DNA of 64,000 nt from Zerene cesonia. Taxonomy: Eukaryota; Arthropoda; Insecta; Lepidoptera; Pieridae. The notes beneath the pieces are model-generated. The model saw nothing but the letters and a program-made list of their open reading frames with translations, searched no databases and had not been told where the DNA came from. This document shows positions 24,201-35,019 of the stretch, one piece after another (within the stretch, counting starts at the first letter, position 1; each line of letters begins with the position of its first letter). The stretch is taken from positions 4,650,001 to 4,714,000 of the forward strand of contig NC_052122.1 in the NCBI RefSeq assembly GCF_012273895.1. Reading direction: 5' to 3'. The position numbers and the translations under genes are program-made.

Positions 24201-24629
24201 GGCCAGCACCGGATGATACACACCCACAGATGTGTCCACGGTGTCAAATATTATCATGCAAATGCTGATATTTCTCCCCCACTCATCGCACTAAACTGTG
24301 CTTAGAGCCGGGGACCTGTTACTTTTTTCTAACATTTTGCAGTTCGATTTTTTATTCCCATCGTCAAAGCGTTTGCAGAGGCTCTTCTTCTTGAAATGCT
24401 TATGCGTGGATTCCATTTGTTATAAACTTTTAAATACCTATGGATGCGTTCATGCCGCCTTGCGCCGCGATTGTGTGAGATCGAGTTGGAAATAATTTAG
24501 AGACGAGAGCGACAGAGAACTTCTGTTCCGCGAGCGATATGGCAGCTCGGAGACCAGCGCCGCCGGCTCCGATAACGAGGCAGTCGTACGCGTGGTGGCT
24601 GACGCAATAGCTCCCTGGCCTGGAGCATT
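12245..24629 (-). CDS. SdhA: Divergent succinate dehydrogenase flavoprotein subunit (SdhA paralogue), 11 exons, 5' partial
   Basis: Exons: 24629-24438, 23729-23656, 23365-23193, 21697-21542, 21152-20995, 20803-20639, 18454-18255, 16894-16700, 15918-15774, 15517-15282, 12397-12245. Phases join without error to give 614 residues and TAG. The first exon (mitochondrial presequence, roughly 40-50 residues) is missing. SdhA oxidises succinate to fumarate with covalent FAD at the matrix face of complex II. Present: GAGGAGLRAA nucleotide fold, SHTIAAQGG with the FAD-linked His, QFHPTG, TEGCRGEGG, ASRDVVSR, VHYTMGGI, HGANRLGANS, and the C-terminal HWRKH...YRPVIDK block. So every substrate residue known from E. 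coli SdhA has its counterpart. It departs from the usual insect subunit in normally invariant stretches, e.g. GGGTKMQGKEIAKRTC after IYQRSF and LFTEFFVLDLL after HTLYG. I read it as a paralogue, not the housekeeping gene. Confidence 0.9.
12439..12481. repeat. Fragment of a palindromic MITE in the last SdhA-like intron
   Basis: ACCACGCTCGCTGTAAAATG and TTCAAAAC match the inner right arm of the complete element at 52445-52626. It lies about 45 bases upstream (in transcript sense) of the last exon. Fragment only. Confidence 0.45.
12945..13341. repeat. Degenerate internally repetitive sequence, host of the hAT insertion
   Basis: GAAACTATTC...AATAACCAGT and TCGCA(A/G)CTA(C/T)AT motifs recur two or more times. 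A 194-codon open frame crosses it and runs into the hAT element, so it is not a gene. Sequence on the far side of the hAT (from 14018) appears to continue the same repeat. Family not recognised. Confidence 0.4.
13541..13670 (+). mobile_element. SINE-like insertion nested in the hAT element
   Basis: TTTTTATGTCATAGCCGGCA, GCCTGATGGTAAGCGATCAC and CACCGCCCATGAACATTCGC match a motif order common in lepidopteran genomes. The copy at 37090-37345 has the same order in the opposite orientation. It interrupts the hAT interior, so it arrived later than the hAT element or was carried by it. Confidence 0.6.
13721..13835 (+). pseudogene. Broken C-terminal end of a hAT transposase
   Basis: One frame reads LQERLNNLSIMSIESD. 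After a one-base shift the next frame reads DILQETEFEDLIEDFAQQ. A leucine-rich 'RLxNLSIxSIE' stretch followed by an acidic 'DxIxxFAxxK' end is the usual C-terminus of hAT (ZMYM/DUF4371-like) transposases. The frameshift and the short length show that it is dead. Confidence 0.75.
14252..14400 (+). repeat. Degenerate transposon fragment of a common lepidopteran type
   Basis: ATAATTGGAATCTCGGAATC, ATTTTCATGAAATTTAGTAT and GGGGGCGATAAATCGATCTA appear in this order in a repeat I recognise from Lepidoptera. No coding content. Confidence 0.5.
14436..14642 (+). mobile_element. Lep1-like (Helitron-type) non-autonomous element, copy 1
   Basis: AATACTATAAATGCGAAAGT, CTCTTTCACGCAAAAACTAC, TGAACCGATTGCAATGAAAT, ACGGGATGCGGACTTACGCG and the end GGTCACAGCTAGT follow the layout of the abundant Lep1 repeat. 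That repeat has been interpreted as a Helitron-like element ending in CTAG. About 205 bp, intact in length. Confidence 0.75.
18743..19742. other. Assembly gap (1000 N)
   Basis: Exactly 1000 N, so a placeholder. It lies in the SdhA-like intron between exon 6 (ends 20639) and exon 7 (starts 18454). The protein reads straight through that junction (EIRQ|GRGVGP), so no exon is lost in the gap. Confidence 0.99.
20282..20420 (+). mobile_element. Second copy of the hAT right end
   Basis: Bases 20292-20420 match 13881-14009 with a single difference that I can find in 129 positions (CACAGT against CACAAT). They end in the same GACGGCCCTG terminus. Left of 20282 homology fades. The left end of this copy is not visible in the window, so it is 5'-truncated or very diverged. 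Confidence 0.8.
20424..20582 (+). mobile_element. RTE-like LINE 3' end
   Basis: CACCAGTTCTTAATAAGTGT, AAGTTTGAATGAAATCGGTT, a CATACATACATACAAACATA run and GAAGCTAATAAAAGCGTGTT are the typical end of an RTE-like LINE in Lepidoptera. It begins within a few bases of the hAT right terminus. Confidence 0.65.
20639..21152 (-). CDS. SdhA: SdhA-like active-site exons 5 and 6
   Basis: Exon 5 (21152-20995) encodes FQAKNTVIATGGYPRMYFSC and QDMEFIQFHPTG, with the substrate His. Exon 6 (20803-20639) encodes TEGCRGEGGYLVN and KDLASRDVVSRSI, with the Thr/Glu pair and the Arg that acts in proton transfer in E. coli SdhA. The junction ACT G|GA restores a Gly codon. The IATGGYPRMYF stretch differs from the very conserved ATGGYGR seen in the usual animal subunit. 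Confidence 0.88.
24438..24629 (-). CDS. SdhA: SdhA-like FAD-binding exon
   Basis: It opens after TTCTCTTCCAG in phase with one missing base (x|AA) and reads CSRPGSYCVSHHAYDCLVIG, followed by GAGGAGLRAAISLAEQKF and KLFPTRSHTIAAQGG. The dinucleotide-binding glycines and the His that covalently carries FAD are intact. It ends ATAG/GTATTT, an acceptable donor. The residues ahead of the Rossmann strand (normally an ISxxYPVVDH-like stretch) are unusual and cysteine-containing. Confidence 0.88.
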
Positions 24630-27060
24630 CTGGAAGAGAATTAGAGGAAGAAGATACACGATATATAACCACGTGCTCGAGTTCATAATTGTAATAAATA
24701 CATAGGGTCTTGGTTCCAAACCAGTAACCATTCGTATGATATTTTAAATGAATTTTCTAATTGTAAATTGTATTTATAGAAATGACTTGTCTTTTTTAAG
24801 GTTATTAATATGTCAGAAATAAAAAATGTATAGAGATCAGTTAACTGTATTACTTTTACTTCTATTTTATTAGCGTCAGTCTTGTCTATTAAGGTGCTGG
24901 ACCAGCTCACATCCAGGCCTTACCGTGTTTATTCATTCGTGTCAACTTTCGAACTTTTAAAGTAAATATTACAGTAATAAAAAAACAGAACAGTATCGGA
25001 TTAAAAATACAGAATAAGCCTTCCGTAAATTGAAAACACTCACTGAACCATCGTTTGTTACCTATACCATTAGTCAGCCTTTTATTATCAGACCACTATG
25101 CGGTTTTACTGCTATAATTGGTCATGTTAAACAAAGCTTTTAAAGTTAAACCGCATAAAGATAATTGAATATTGTATCAATCAATAATATCATAGCGCGA
25201 CCTCTCCGCAAATTTCGAAATGATTTTATAGACAACTCGTTTGGATACTCGCAGGTAGGCGTTTTAAAAAGTTTTTTACTTTTTTAAAAATTATTATCCT
25301 GATCTATAGAAGCAGTATATCGTAGACAAATCCAACAATCGGATAGCTTTATCGGATAGAACACTTCGTTCATTCAACTTAGTTGAATCTTTTAGACAGT
25401 GTACGTAAGTGTGTGTAAGGAAATAAACTATTTATATCTATCCTTTATCCTGCCCATCTATATCCTGGACCTAATTAACATAATAATATACACTAATGAA
25501 ACGATTGTTTTATAGGTGTACAGGTTATAAAGGTGTACAGTTTCAATTTAATCTATCCGCTAAAAGTGAGTTAAAATCGGGATGAACGTTACAAAGGTGT
25601 GTGCGAGTGTGATGAGGACTATAGGTACCTTTTAAAATCATTCCTCTTTTGATTAACCTTTTGGTTACAGCGAAGCAATATTTCTGAAATTTAATTAAGG
25701 GTTTATAGTTGATTGTACTTATTGAATATAGAAATATTTGACCAAGTATTTTCAAAGCACAAATTGTTAGATACTTTTATATCTTTTTATATTTCTTATA
25801 AGTTAAGTCTTCATAATAAGAGAAATTGCTATTTCGTACCGAGCATAACATTTTTGATATGATTTATCTACTTTTTATAAATATAATTATCCAAATCAAT
25901 TCCAATACGTCTATCGATTGATTTGAAGGTTATGTCAATGATTATATTTTATGTCTTTTCGGCCTGTATTAGTCTTATTTTAATTAATTGGTAATATATG
26001 TAATAAAAAGTCTTCTTATTACTTTCTAATATCAATTGATGACCAATACAGTAACAATTACTATAATTGAAAATGCACATGATATTGTATATAATCAATA
26101 CAATATAATTATATAGTTACAGTAAAATTGCCTTGCATCCTACCTCTGACTGAAAAATAATACATTTCGGTGATTTGAAAAACGATTATTGCATTTAGTC
26201 ATATCCGATGGATAGCGTTGCCGTAAAATTATTTCAATCTATACCAACTTTTATGTAATAGTTCTGAGTTAAAAAAATTTGATTAATTGTCAAGATTTTA
26301 ATGACAAATTTTAATTTATAATTATAAAAATCATTTGTTCCATTTTGAGTACACATCACTTGTGATACCTACGCACATACAAAAAGAGAAATAAACCTTG
26401 TCCGTTTATTTTGGGTGTGTGTGTTTATTATGTGTATGTCGCGTGGATTAAGAAGTTATGAACTAAGTTTGTGTCATTAAATTTTTCAAACGACTTAAAA
26501 ATACAATCATATCTACTGTATTATTTTGTATTTGTTACCTAGTTATTTTATTAACCGATTTTTATGACTTGATTTAGTTTTGATTAAAAATTTTATTAAT
26601 ATTGTATCCTATTGATTTTTTATTCCGTCTTTGTCCATTTAAGAAAGTCATACAGCATACTATTGTTTGCCCAACGCCATCTATGGTACTTTTTACGAAA
26701 TATTTCTACAGTAAAGCAAGCGCAAAGCAAGTACGGCCTCAGAACGATTTCCACGAAATACCTTTACTGTGAAATGTACCTAATCATAGCGTTCGGAGAA
26801 CTGGCTGCATTCTGCAATAAATACGCAACACTTTTGGTAAATATTATTTATGTACATTTTTTTATAAATCGTTGATTTTATTAATTTTAAACATTATATT
26901 AGCATCTTATGTTGAAATGTGACATGTAATATGATATTTTATAATGTTTGCGTTGCTATACTTTCGCAAATTAATAGATACGTCAGTTAGTGAAGCGGCG
27001 TAGGTGGTGTACAATATACTTTACTCCGAGGTCCTTGCACTCGGATACCGTGCGTAACGT
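24630..27060. other. Upstream region of the SdhA-like gene; first exon not identified
   Basis: The missing presequence exon must lie upstream of 24629 and end in phase 1. A weak candidate is the minus-strand sequence near 25650, where CGCTGTAACCAAAAGG and ATGATTTTAAAAG/GTACCT give a basic peptide with a phase-1 donor, but nothing proves it. The rest is AT-rich. The open frames, including a plus-strand one at 26612-26875, match no family I know. Confidence 0.35.
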
Positions 27061-27089
27061 AGTAGGATAATTAGGGGGGTTCTAACCCC

Positions 27090-27160
27090 AAATGTGACGT
27101 CACCCATTGAGAAACAGAACACAAAGGGCGAGGCCGACCGTCCGCGCATGCGCTTTACAA
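27090..27160. promoter_or_regulatory. CRE palindrome next to an NRF-1-like palindrome
   Basis: TGACGTCA, the full cAMP-response element, is at 27095-27102. GCGCATGCGC, an NRF-1/EWG-type palindrome, is at 27144-27153, in a short GC-rich patch. These motifs are typical of promoters; NRF-1 sites in particular are associated with nuclear genes for mitochondrial proteins. The segment is 2.5 kb upstream of the first visible SdhA-like exon and could serve it or an unseen transcript. Confidence 0.35.
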
Positions 27161-30100
27161 CTCAAAATGTGTATATATATAAATAACTATGCATATCTAC
27201 AACCTAATCGACTTAAGCCGAAGACATGAGAATCCAGATTCGTTTTATATACAACAAAGAAAGCAGTCTAAAGATCCGCTTCTTGGACTGAATAGACGGC
27301 TCTTTGATTTTTTTTTCTTTTTGAAAAAACAAAAAATATAATCGAAATTTAAATTAGAATTTGTATCGTAGAACCTACCTCACGAAGCGGCAAGGCTATA
27401 GTCACCGCTTGTTCTTTAAAAAAATGTGTATAAAACTCTGAGTGCCTTTTAGTGTTTTAGTGCTATGGATTACTGATATTGGATGCCTTATATTATGAAG
27501 ATTATGGTAAGATTGTTGAAATTATACCCCTTTCCTTGACCAAAGCATCATCAGCATTGCGGTATTTATATTGGATTTTTCCTATCAAGATATTCGACGA
27601 ATGTTTTTTAGAAATCCACTAATATTATTAATTGTTGTGATATATTTGGCTTATACAATGTGTTGGTATCATTCCTTTCATTTTAAAGGAGAACAGCTTA
27701 CGCAATTCTATGTTACCTAACCTCAATGTTGTGTTTTTTAGGTTATATCAAACGTCGAGGGTGATCTTAATAGTTTATGGACTAAATTAACAAAATAAAA
27801 CAAAATAATTTTAATTACAACGTATTCTTTGAATATTTGTTGTTTTTTAAAGCAATTATAATTTGGTTCTTCACTAAATCGGGTAAATTTTTTGTAAAGT
27901 GTGTAAGAGAAATTTAAATGCATTAGTAGATAGATGATTTTGCCTGTATACCTTTTGTATTGCTTTGTTATATGGCCTAATTACCACATAGTTGAAGTTT
28001 CCGTATTTGCGACTATATATCCAGTGCATAAGGTTGTAAGCATATCTTGAAAAATATCATATAAATTATGAATTGCGAGTTGAAACACTTGTATATTTTT
28101 TATAAAGCTCTTGACATAGAATACGCTAGCCATTGTCTTGAGTTGAATAAAATAAACGTTCCGAAGAATTAAATACTCTTGCTCTGATTCTGTATTGCAT
28201 AACACTTTTATTTTAAATTTAATTTAAATCAAGCGTAACCATAGAGAATCCTGAAATACAAAATGTATTTTATTTGCGCGAAATACTACCCGTACCTATT
28301 AACAACGTATCAACAAATATGGAATGCGCCCCAAATTCCCAGAAATCAGCGCCCGGTTTTAATAAATTGCATGCCGATATTTTGTTGATATAAGAGGTGT
28401 GGTGTTAAAACTAATAAAATGTGTGTTAAAAATGTGCTCATGTAAATTTGTATTCTCAACGTGTAAAAAAAGGTTTATCAATCATATTTCCAAAAAATCG
28501 TTTTGGCCAGTGATGCAAGCTTATTTCAGTAGAGCCAGATAATATTATTCATTAACGGTATATGATCGTACCATGCTAAAACATTGACAAAACAACAAGA
28601 CCGAATTCACACAATTTCTTTATGTAATTATATCAAACATATCCTATGTAGTTAAATGTAGTTTCCTTTACGAACTGCAAAATAAAATCATACAATAAAA
28701 AAATAGCCATCAAAATAAATATGCACATGCCAACAGCAATAATAGTCATTGACGTGTCTGCACGCAAACGGCCAGCATGATTAAAGCCTATTCGATGAAA
28801 GCTGATTGTTTAAAATTGATTAACAAATCGATATAATGTAGCTAATCATAAAAGCATGTCAAAGCAAATTATCTAATGCGTTTAATTCAAACCACATTCA
28901 AACTATGCGTGTCTAGCAGTTTGGTATTATACAATTTTTGTTTAATTCATAATCTACGAGAAACAATACACTATTAGAACACAATAGAAAATGTATACGT
29001 GCACCATTTGTTATTAGAAATTGTAATCTAATTATATGTAAATTGCGTGTCTCTCTATCATAAGTACGAGTTATATATTTAAAACTTAATGTGTAGCCAG
29101 ATTACCGAGATAATAATACAAAAAAAGAAAATCATTGGTGTTTTTAAATATCAAAAAATTATAGAAAATGATCTAACAGCATTTATTTCACGACTTAGTA
29201 TTGTGCTAACGGAAGTGTGCTATAACTGCATTTTGATTTCGTTAAAATCACTTTATTATCTTCAATAAATATCTTCTTAATAAATATTATCTTCAAATCT
29301 TTATTGGATACAAATTTTAAATACTATTATAACCTGTTAATCAGCAACTATTACGTAATTACTCGCAGAAAAAGCTGAGATTTATTTAACTATCTAAATT
29401 AAACAAACTAGATTGATTATAATAAACGGTGATTAGAAAGACCAAAAGCTTATTTTCCTAAAAGCAATCATAACATCATATGTGAAACAATCTATCGCTC
29501 ACCACTTATTAACGAATATCCATTATAACTCGAATTCAAAAGGGTTATATATTTTTTTACAGATTTCCATAATATTAGGACGCGTAAATGAGTTTAAAAA
29601 GTTCGCTTTTCAACATCATTTACACGTATTCTTTCCTTTAATTTAAATCTCGTTTATCCGAACATACACCCTAATAGCTTATAATTTATGTAACTACATA
29701 AGACTTCTGAACGTATTGATCTATTTTCATGAAAACCGCAGTTACACGCGTATCATTATTTCTTTTATTTTCGTATAGGTAAGTAAGTACCTATATAGTA
29801 ATGAATGTATTCATGTTCCATCATTACATAATACACGAACCATAACATGGCTCTTACGCATATACGAGTTAGTTTTCTGAATAATATAAAATATGTAAAA
29901 AGCTAGCCCGGTGATAAAAAATAACAATTTACTATATTATAGTATACAAAATATTGTTTAACAAAAAATTAAAAACGCATTTTAATGAAGGAATAAACTA
30001 AAAAAACCTCACTTGCTCTTAAATATACTACAATCTATATAAACTCATGAAATTTATACGTGTACAATTTACAGAGTTTAAATTAAATTCCGTCCGTTTT

Positions 30101-32100
30101 AAGTGGGAAAATTCAAATCTAGAGGAGTCGGCTTGCAAATAAACAAATATATAACTGAAGCAAATAGAAGCGTGTTAACATTACGGACTCGACGACTCTT
30201 CACTCCTGAAATTGTGTTATAAATGTGTTTAGATGTGAAATAGATTTGTGACAATTCATACTAGTCAGAAATAATAAGTAGAATATATAAATAAGTGATT
30301 CTAAAAATGTTACAAAAGTCAAATGATTCTAACAAACGTGAATAAATAGCAAATATAAAGAAAAGGGTTATATAATCCTTTCCTTTGTTTGATTAAAACA
30401 TTTTAATCGCAGCAATGCATGTGAAAAAATTGAATGTATTAAACTCTTTATAAGAACCATCCTTGTACCTTAACGAAAACGTTAAAAACGTTTGTTTTTT
30501 ATCAAAAAGAGTCGTTCTAAAAAAATCTGTAAGATATTTCACCCATAGAAAAATACATGCAATTACAGAATACTCGCATCGACGATAAACAATACCGCAA
30601 ACTAATTTAAGTACATGAAAATCCTATCCTACTAATATCATAATTGCGAAAATTTGTAAGGATGTGTGTATATGTTTGTTGCTCTTTCACGCAAAAACTG
30701 CTGAACCGATTGCAATTAAATTTGGTACGTAGATAGCTGGATAACTGGAATAATATATAGGCTTTTTATTCCGATATTTCTACGGGACATGGACTTACGC
30801 GGGTGAAACCGCGGGGCGCAGCTAGTTAGAAGTGTAATTAATCTCTTAAGTAGAAATCATAGTATAATAAATGCATTAATTCATACTTCAAATATAAAAT
30901 TGGAATTAAATAATGTTATATTTTTAAAGGATTACTTAGCATGGTTTTTCCGAGTATTATAAAATATATCTTATTAAAGATGGATAATTAAATGCTATAA
31001 GTTAAATGTACTGACCAATGTAATCGGGTTGTGACGCGACGCCGTCGGTTCGCGATCCGTACGTCATACACATGAAGTTTCATAACAAATTCAATTAGAC
31101 ATAAAATCATTTCAACAACAATTTAAACCTACATATGCGTATAAAATAATGCGCTTTTACTACGCTTACAATTCAAAAACGGCTAAACGGACTTCGAGAC
31201 ATTATACCTGTCTCCGCTTGGATCAAGATGGCGCCTGTTAGAAATTTATCAAACTCCCAAAAAAGGCAACTACCGGGTGAACAGTAAACATCTAAAAAGA
31301 AACAAAAGAACTAGATTTATGGAGAGTTACCTAGCAGACGCTAGCTAGGCTGTTACACTTAAAAATGTACTAGAAGTATTATCCTGTACCCGGGGTTAGT
31401 ACATTATACTTAGGGAAGTGGGAGAGGTGAGTTTATAAACGTTAAAAAACCGTTTTACTCGATTTTCGACAAAACTACAAGTTCTACGCAACGAATTGAA
31501 TTTCAAGGTTGTAGTTAATTACAAACCCCATTAGGTATGTTAAAAATTCGTACAAGCAAGTTTTCGGTTTTTTAATTTTTGTGATTATTTTTTTAAATTA
31601 TTTAAATGCAAATCTACCTACCTAAATATATATTTATGAGGATTGTTATATGTTATAGAACTAGTAACTAAATTCCTATCATATCCTCTTGAAAGCCGTG
31701 GGGTTTCACAGAGCTTTTAAACTGCCAAGTTAAAAGCGAACATAATTATTCTTATTGGAAAATAAACTTACCCTGAACTGCGCTGTTAAATATTAAACTT
31801 TACAAGTGTTTCATAAAAACAACGTGTACTGCAAAGGCTGGTAATCCTCTTCCATTATCAACCCTTTACTTAATCCCACCGAGCGTCTATTGAACCCGAC
31901 TTGTACTATCACCTCCCTTATTTAATTGTCTGGCATTTTATTAGGTACATTGTTTACAAGTTATTTTAAAAAGTATGGCTTCGTTTGAGTTTCTTATACA
32001 TATTGTCATCGTTTGTAGCGAATACATTCCAACCTGTGTAGGTGTATCTAATTGCTGTTTAATATTTATAATAATAATATTTTAATTTTTATATATAATA
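27160..32100. other. Gene-poor AT-rich region
   Basis: No coding frame that I can support on either strand. The only recognised item is the Lep1-like element at 30624-30825. A faint LINE-tail resemblance occurs at about 30120-30185 (GAAGCAAATAGAAGCGTGTT). Confidence 0.5.
30624..30825 (+). mobile_element. Lep1-like (Helitron-type) non-autonomous element, copy 2
   Basis: CCTATCCTACTAATATCATA, GCTCTTTCACGCAAAAACTG, TGAACCGATTGCAATTAAAT, TACGCGGGTGAAACCGCGGG and the end GGCGCAGCTAGTT. Same family and length as the copy at 14436, with independent mutations. Confidence 0.75.
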
Positions 32101-32111
32101 GTTCTTATGAA

Positions 32112-32269
32112 AAAGCGTAGTATAAAAATTTGATCACGAGGCAGGATTCGAACCTGCGTATCTTGCCTAACCGTAGCAACGCCTAGCCTCTCGGCCACCC
32201 GTGGTCCCAAAATTTATCATTTATAAAGCATTTCAATGCTATAAAACTAAAAATTAAAGCGTAGTATAA
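32112..32269 (-). mobile_element. Retroposed tRNA-like insertion flanked by a 14-bp direct repeat
   Basis: AAAGCGTAGTATAA occurs at 32112-32125 and again at 32256-32269, as expected for a target-site duplication. Between them lie the tRNA-like sequence (32132-32206), an AT-rich stretch and the short palindrome AGCATTTCAATGCT. Confidence 0.6.
32132..32206 (-). tRNA. tRNA-like sequence or tRNA pseudogene (closest to tRNA-Arg ACG by eye)
   Basis: On the minus strand it starts GACCACG and ends CGTGATC, pairing 6 of 7 in the acceptor stem. The A box TGGCCGAGAGG and B box GGTTCGAATCC are good, and the T stem GCAGG/CCTGC is perfect. The anticodon arm is poor: the best 5-bp stem (TTGCT/GGCAA) leaves a loop without U33, while the local sequence CTACGG resembles tRNA-Arg(ACG). 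Together with the flanking duplication, this suggests a retroposed derivative, not a working tRNA. Confidence 0.5.
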
Positions 32270-33004
32270 TGAATAGAAAACATACTCCAGTCGTAGGTAC
32301 TACGCATCTTTCATTTACTGTTGTTTCTAAACTTACAAGCACTACTATAAAAAAGGTTTTCACAATTGCATTAATATTTATATATGTGCTCGCCGGAACT
32401 ACAGTCGGGTAGTCATTTTTGGTTACGTTTATTTGGGTATTGTACTTTTAAGAGTTATTATCCTAAAAGAAAGCATATTATAATATAACAATTCGTTTGA
32501 AAAAGTGCAACTCTCTTACTGCTACTTTTGAGAAACAAGTCAATAGAATTTCTTTCTATCACGGCTAAGTGAAAATGCATCCTAAGTCCGACGTAGTTTT
32601 ATATTACCTGTGGTCGAGCTATGTAGATTTATAATTTGTATAAAGCGTTAACATCGCTTGTAACGAATACCATATAAATGATAGCTTTGTACAACTTCAA
32701 TCACACTTCACCTTTCATGGCTTCACCGATCACTTTGTTATTATCAGACGATATATCTAGATATAACTAGAGACTTAATTATTACAAATCTAGTTGCGCC
32801 CCACGATTCCACCCTCGGTCTATATCACGGGCTACAACATCCCCTATTTGAGCGCTTCAGGGGAAATTAAAACAAATAACTATTTTCGTTTCTAATATGA
32901 TCGAAATCAGAGCTGTATCGACGGAGAAAATGATAATCAGAATCTATAACATAATTATTTTAATCAAAACGAATTTTTAAACAAAACGCCTTCTTTGTGA
33001 GTAC

Positions 33005-33150
33005 TAGACCAAATTTAAATGAAATCACACGGAAAGCACCAGCTCTCAAATAAAATAGAAACTTCAACATCGGTTCACACAATCGATAGTCTTTAGGTAA
33101 CAAACCCAAAAAATATGAAACAGTTGAATTGAGAACTCGATCTTTTTTTC
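33005..33150 (+). repeat. Dispersed 'CACCAGCTTTC' repeat, copy 1
   Basis: AAATTTAAATGAAATCACAC, GGAAAGCACCAGCTCTCAAA, ATCGGTTCACACAATCGATA and ACTCGATCTTTTTTTCAAGT follow an order shared with 43318, 46111 and 53130. I recognise this as one of the most abundant repeats in lepidopteran genomes, probably a non-LTR tail or derived element. Confidence 0.65.
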
Positions 33151-34904
33151 AAGTCATTCGAAAAACATATAATATCAAATAACTTTTCACCGTTCGAGAT
33201 TCGAATATCTCTAAACGCTGCAATTATATTAAACCCTGCCTGAAAATTTGCCTCACCAATTCTGTAATTCGAACGCATAGGTTCTAGACAATTATCATCT
33301 AAATTTCATGCTGGCAAGCGAATACGATATCATACCCGCACAGGTAATTCTTGTAACTACCTAGAGATAAATTCCAACCATCAAAATAATTTCTATTCAT
33401 TTCATTTGAATCGATGCTCATATTATATAAATTAAAGGGAAGATTTCTGATTTTCGTTTATTTATTTGTTCAAAATAACTTCATGGAATTGGAAATCTTA
33501 TTTACCATTAAAAAGCTTCATATTTGCTGAGAAAGAAAGGCTGTTATAGTATAAATATAATATAATAATTTCTCTTTCGCCCAACGGATTTGAATAAAAA
33601 TTACTATAAAACTAATTTTAGACCCAAGAAAACACATAGGGCAGTAATCATTCCGGGAATCCCACGGAAAGAGAACTATGCACGAAATTACTAGGTAGTA
33701 ATTAGGTACGTTTATTTTCGTATCGTACGAGGCCGAAGCCTCGGGCGAAAAGCTAGTGTTATAAGTGCGTCCGTCTGTCTGTTCTTCAAACTAATGAAAT
33801 AATTGAGATATGGTACAAAGATACCAGAGAAAGGACATAGTTTTTATCCTGGAATTCCCACGAAAACGGGATTTATTCAGGAAAACTACGGCACTGTCTC
33901 GTATATATCCGTAGACTTTTAAAGTCCGAAAAATTAAATTAATTACCATTAATCTGGAATCCATCACAGAGTCCATTCGTTTTAATAAACAGATGTCCTC
34001 CTCTATCATGCCACTAATAAGCAACGACGTGCGGTCGTTACAAAAAATGAATAATATTAAAATGTATACACAAGCTGTATGTGCTGCGATTGTGTTTAAT
34101 CATTTATTATTTTAGCAAATTCAATATACCGTCGGATATTTAGTACCGTCGGATATTTAGGAACACTGGGCCACAACTACTTTCAGTGAAAGGCTTCTAT
34201 TACTACTTCCTTTCTTAATGATCTAGTAATTGGTATTAATTTTTATTAGCTTATAATTATAAATAGCTGTATGTTAAAAAAATAAAAAATAAAAAAACTA
34301 GAAGCGCGCTATTATTTTAATTGATTGTTTGAAATATACTTTATTGCGAATTTTTATAAGTTCTGAGAAAGTAGAATAACAAATAATTAACCTGATGTAA
34401 TTTGCTACTAAATCTTGTATAGATTAGTCTAATAATCTTGTGGTAGAGCTAAGCTGAAGAGCTATTATAGATACGGCTGCAAACTTTTCTGTGTATTGAA
34501 TTCCAAGTATATTTTCAAAGAATACGATGATTATATTTCATAATAATATAAGTACAGTTCGCTTTTCTATTGTAATCTGAAAATATGCTTTGTTTTCCTT
34601 TGAAACGAGACTGCTGGTATGCGAGCGTTGCGCAATATATAAAAGAATATAATGAAATATGAAAGCACAAGATTTCTAATATCTAGAACATTCTCTGGGT
34701 TCCGCAAACTCGTAATAATTAAGAGTTTATGAGAAATATGAGATGTCTACATTGTGTTACAAGAAATATATCATATATTTCTTAAATGGAAACAATTATA
34801 TTTTTATCAGGTTCTGCATTATGACATTTAATTTTTTTATAAGATCTTGAAAGAAAAAGAAACATTTCTTTACTTACCTTTTTCGACCACAGGAAAAATT
34901 ATTA

Positions 34905-35000
34905 TTTTTTTTTATTGAGAAAATAAATTAAAGTGAAAAATTATGTGATGACGTCATACGTATAAAATATATAATATGAGCCTTTGCCAAATTTATATCT
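34905..35000 (+). repeat. Downstream half of the 'CACCAGCTTTC' repeat carrying TGACGTCA
   Basis: GTGAAAAATTATGTGATGAC then GTCATACGTATAAAATAT matches the part that follows the 53130 copy (ATGAAAAATGATGTGATGAC). The conserved head is absent here. A full CRE palindrome (TGACGTCA) lies in the shared part. Confidence 0.5.
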
Positions 35001-35019
35001 AAATATCATATTATATGTA

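Noticed and set aside
26612..26875. Plus-strand frame with a presequence-like LRNISTVKQAQSKYGLRTIS
   Set aside because: It looked like a possible mitochondrial presequence, but it is on the opposite strand to the Sdh-like genes and no following mitochondrial domain is present.
32132..32206. Functional tRNA gene
   Set aside because: The anticodon arm is defective and the unit lies inside a segment with a target-site duplication, so a tRNA-derived insertion is the better reading.
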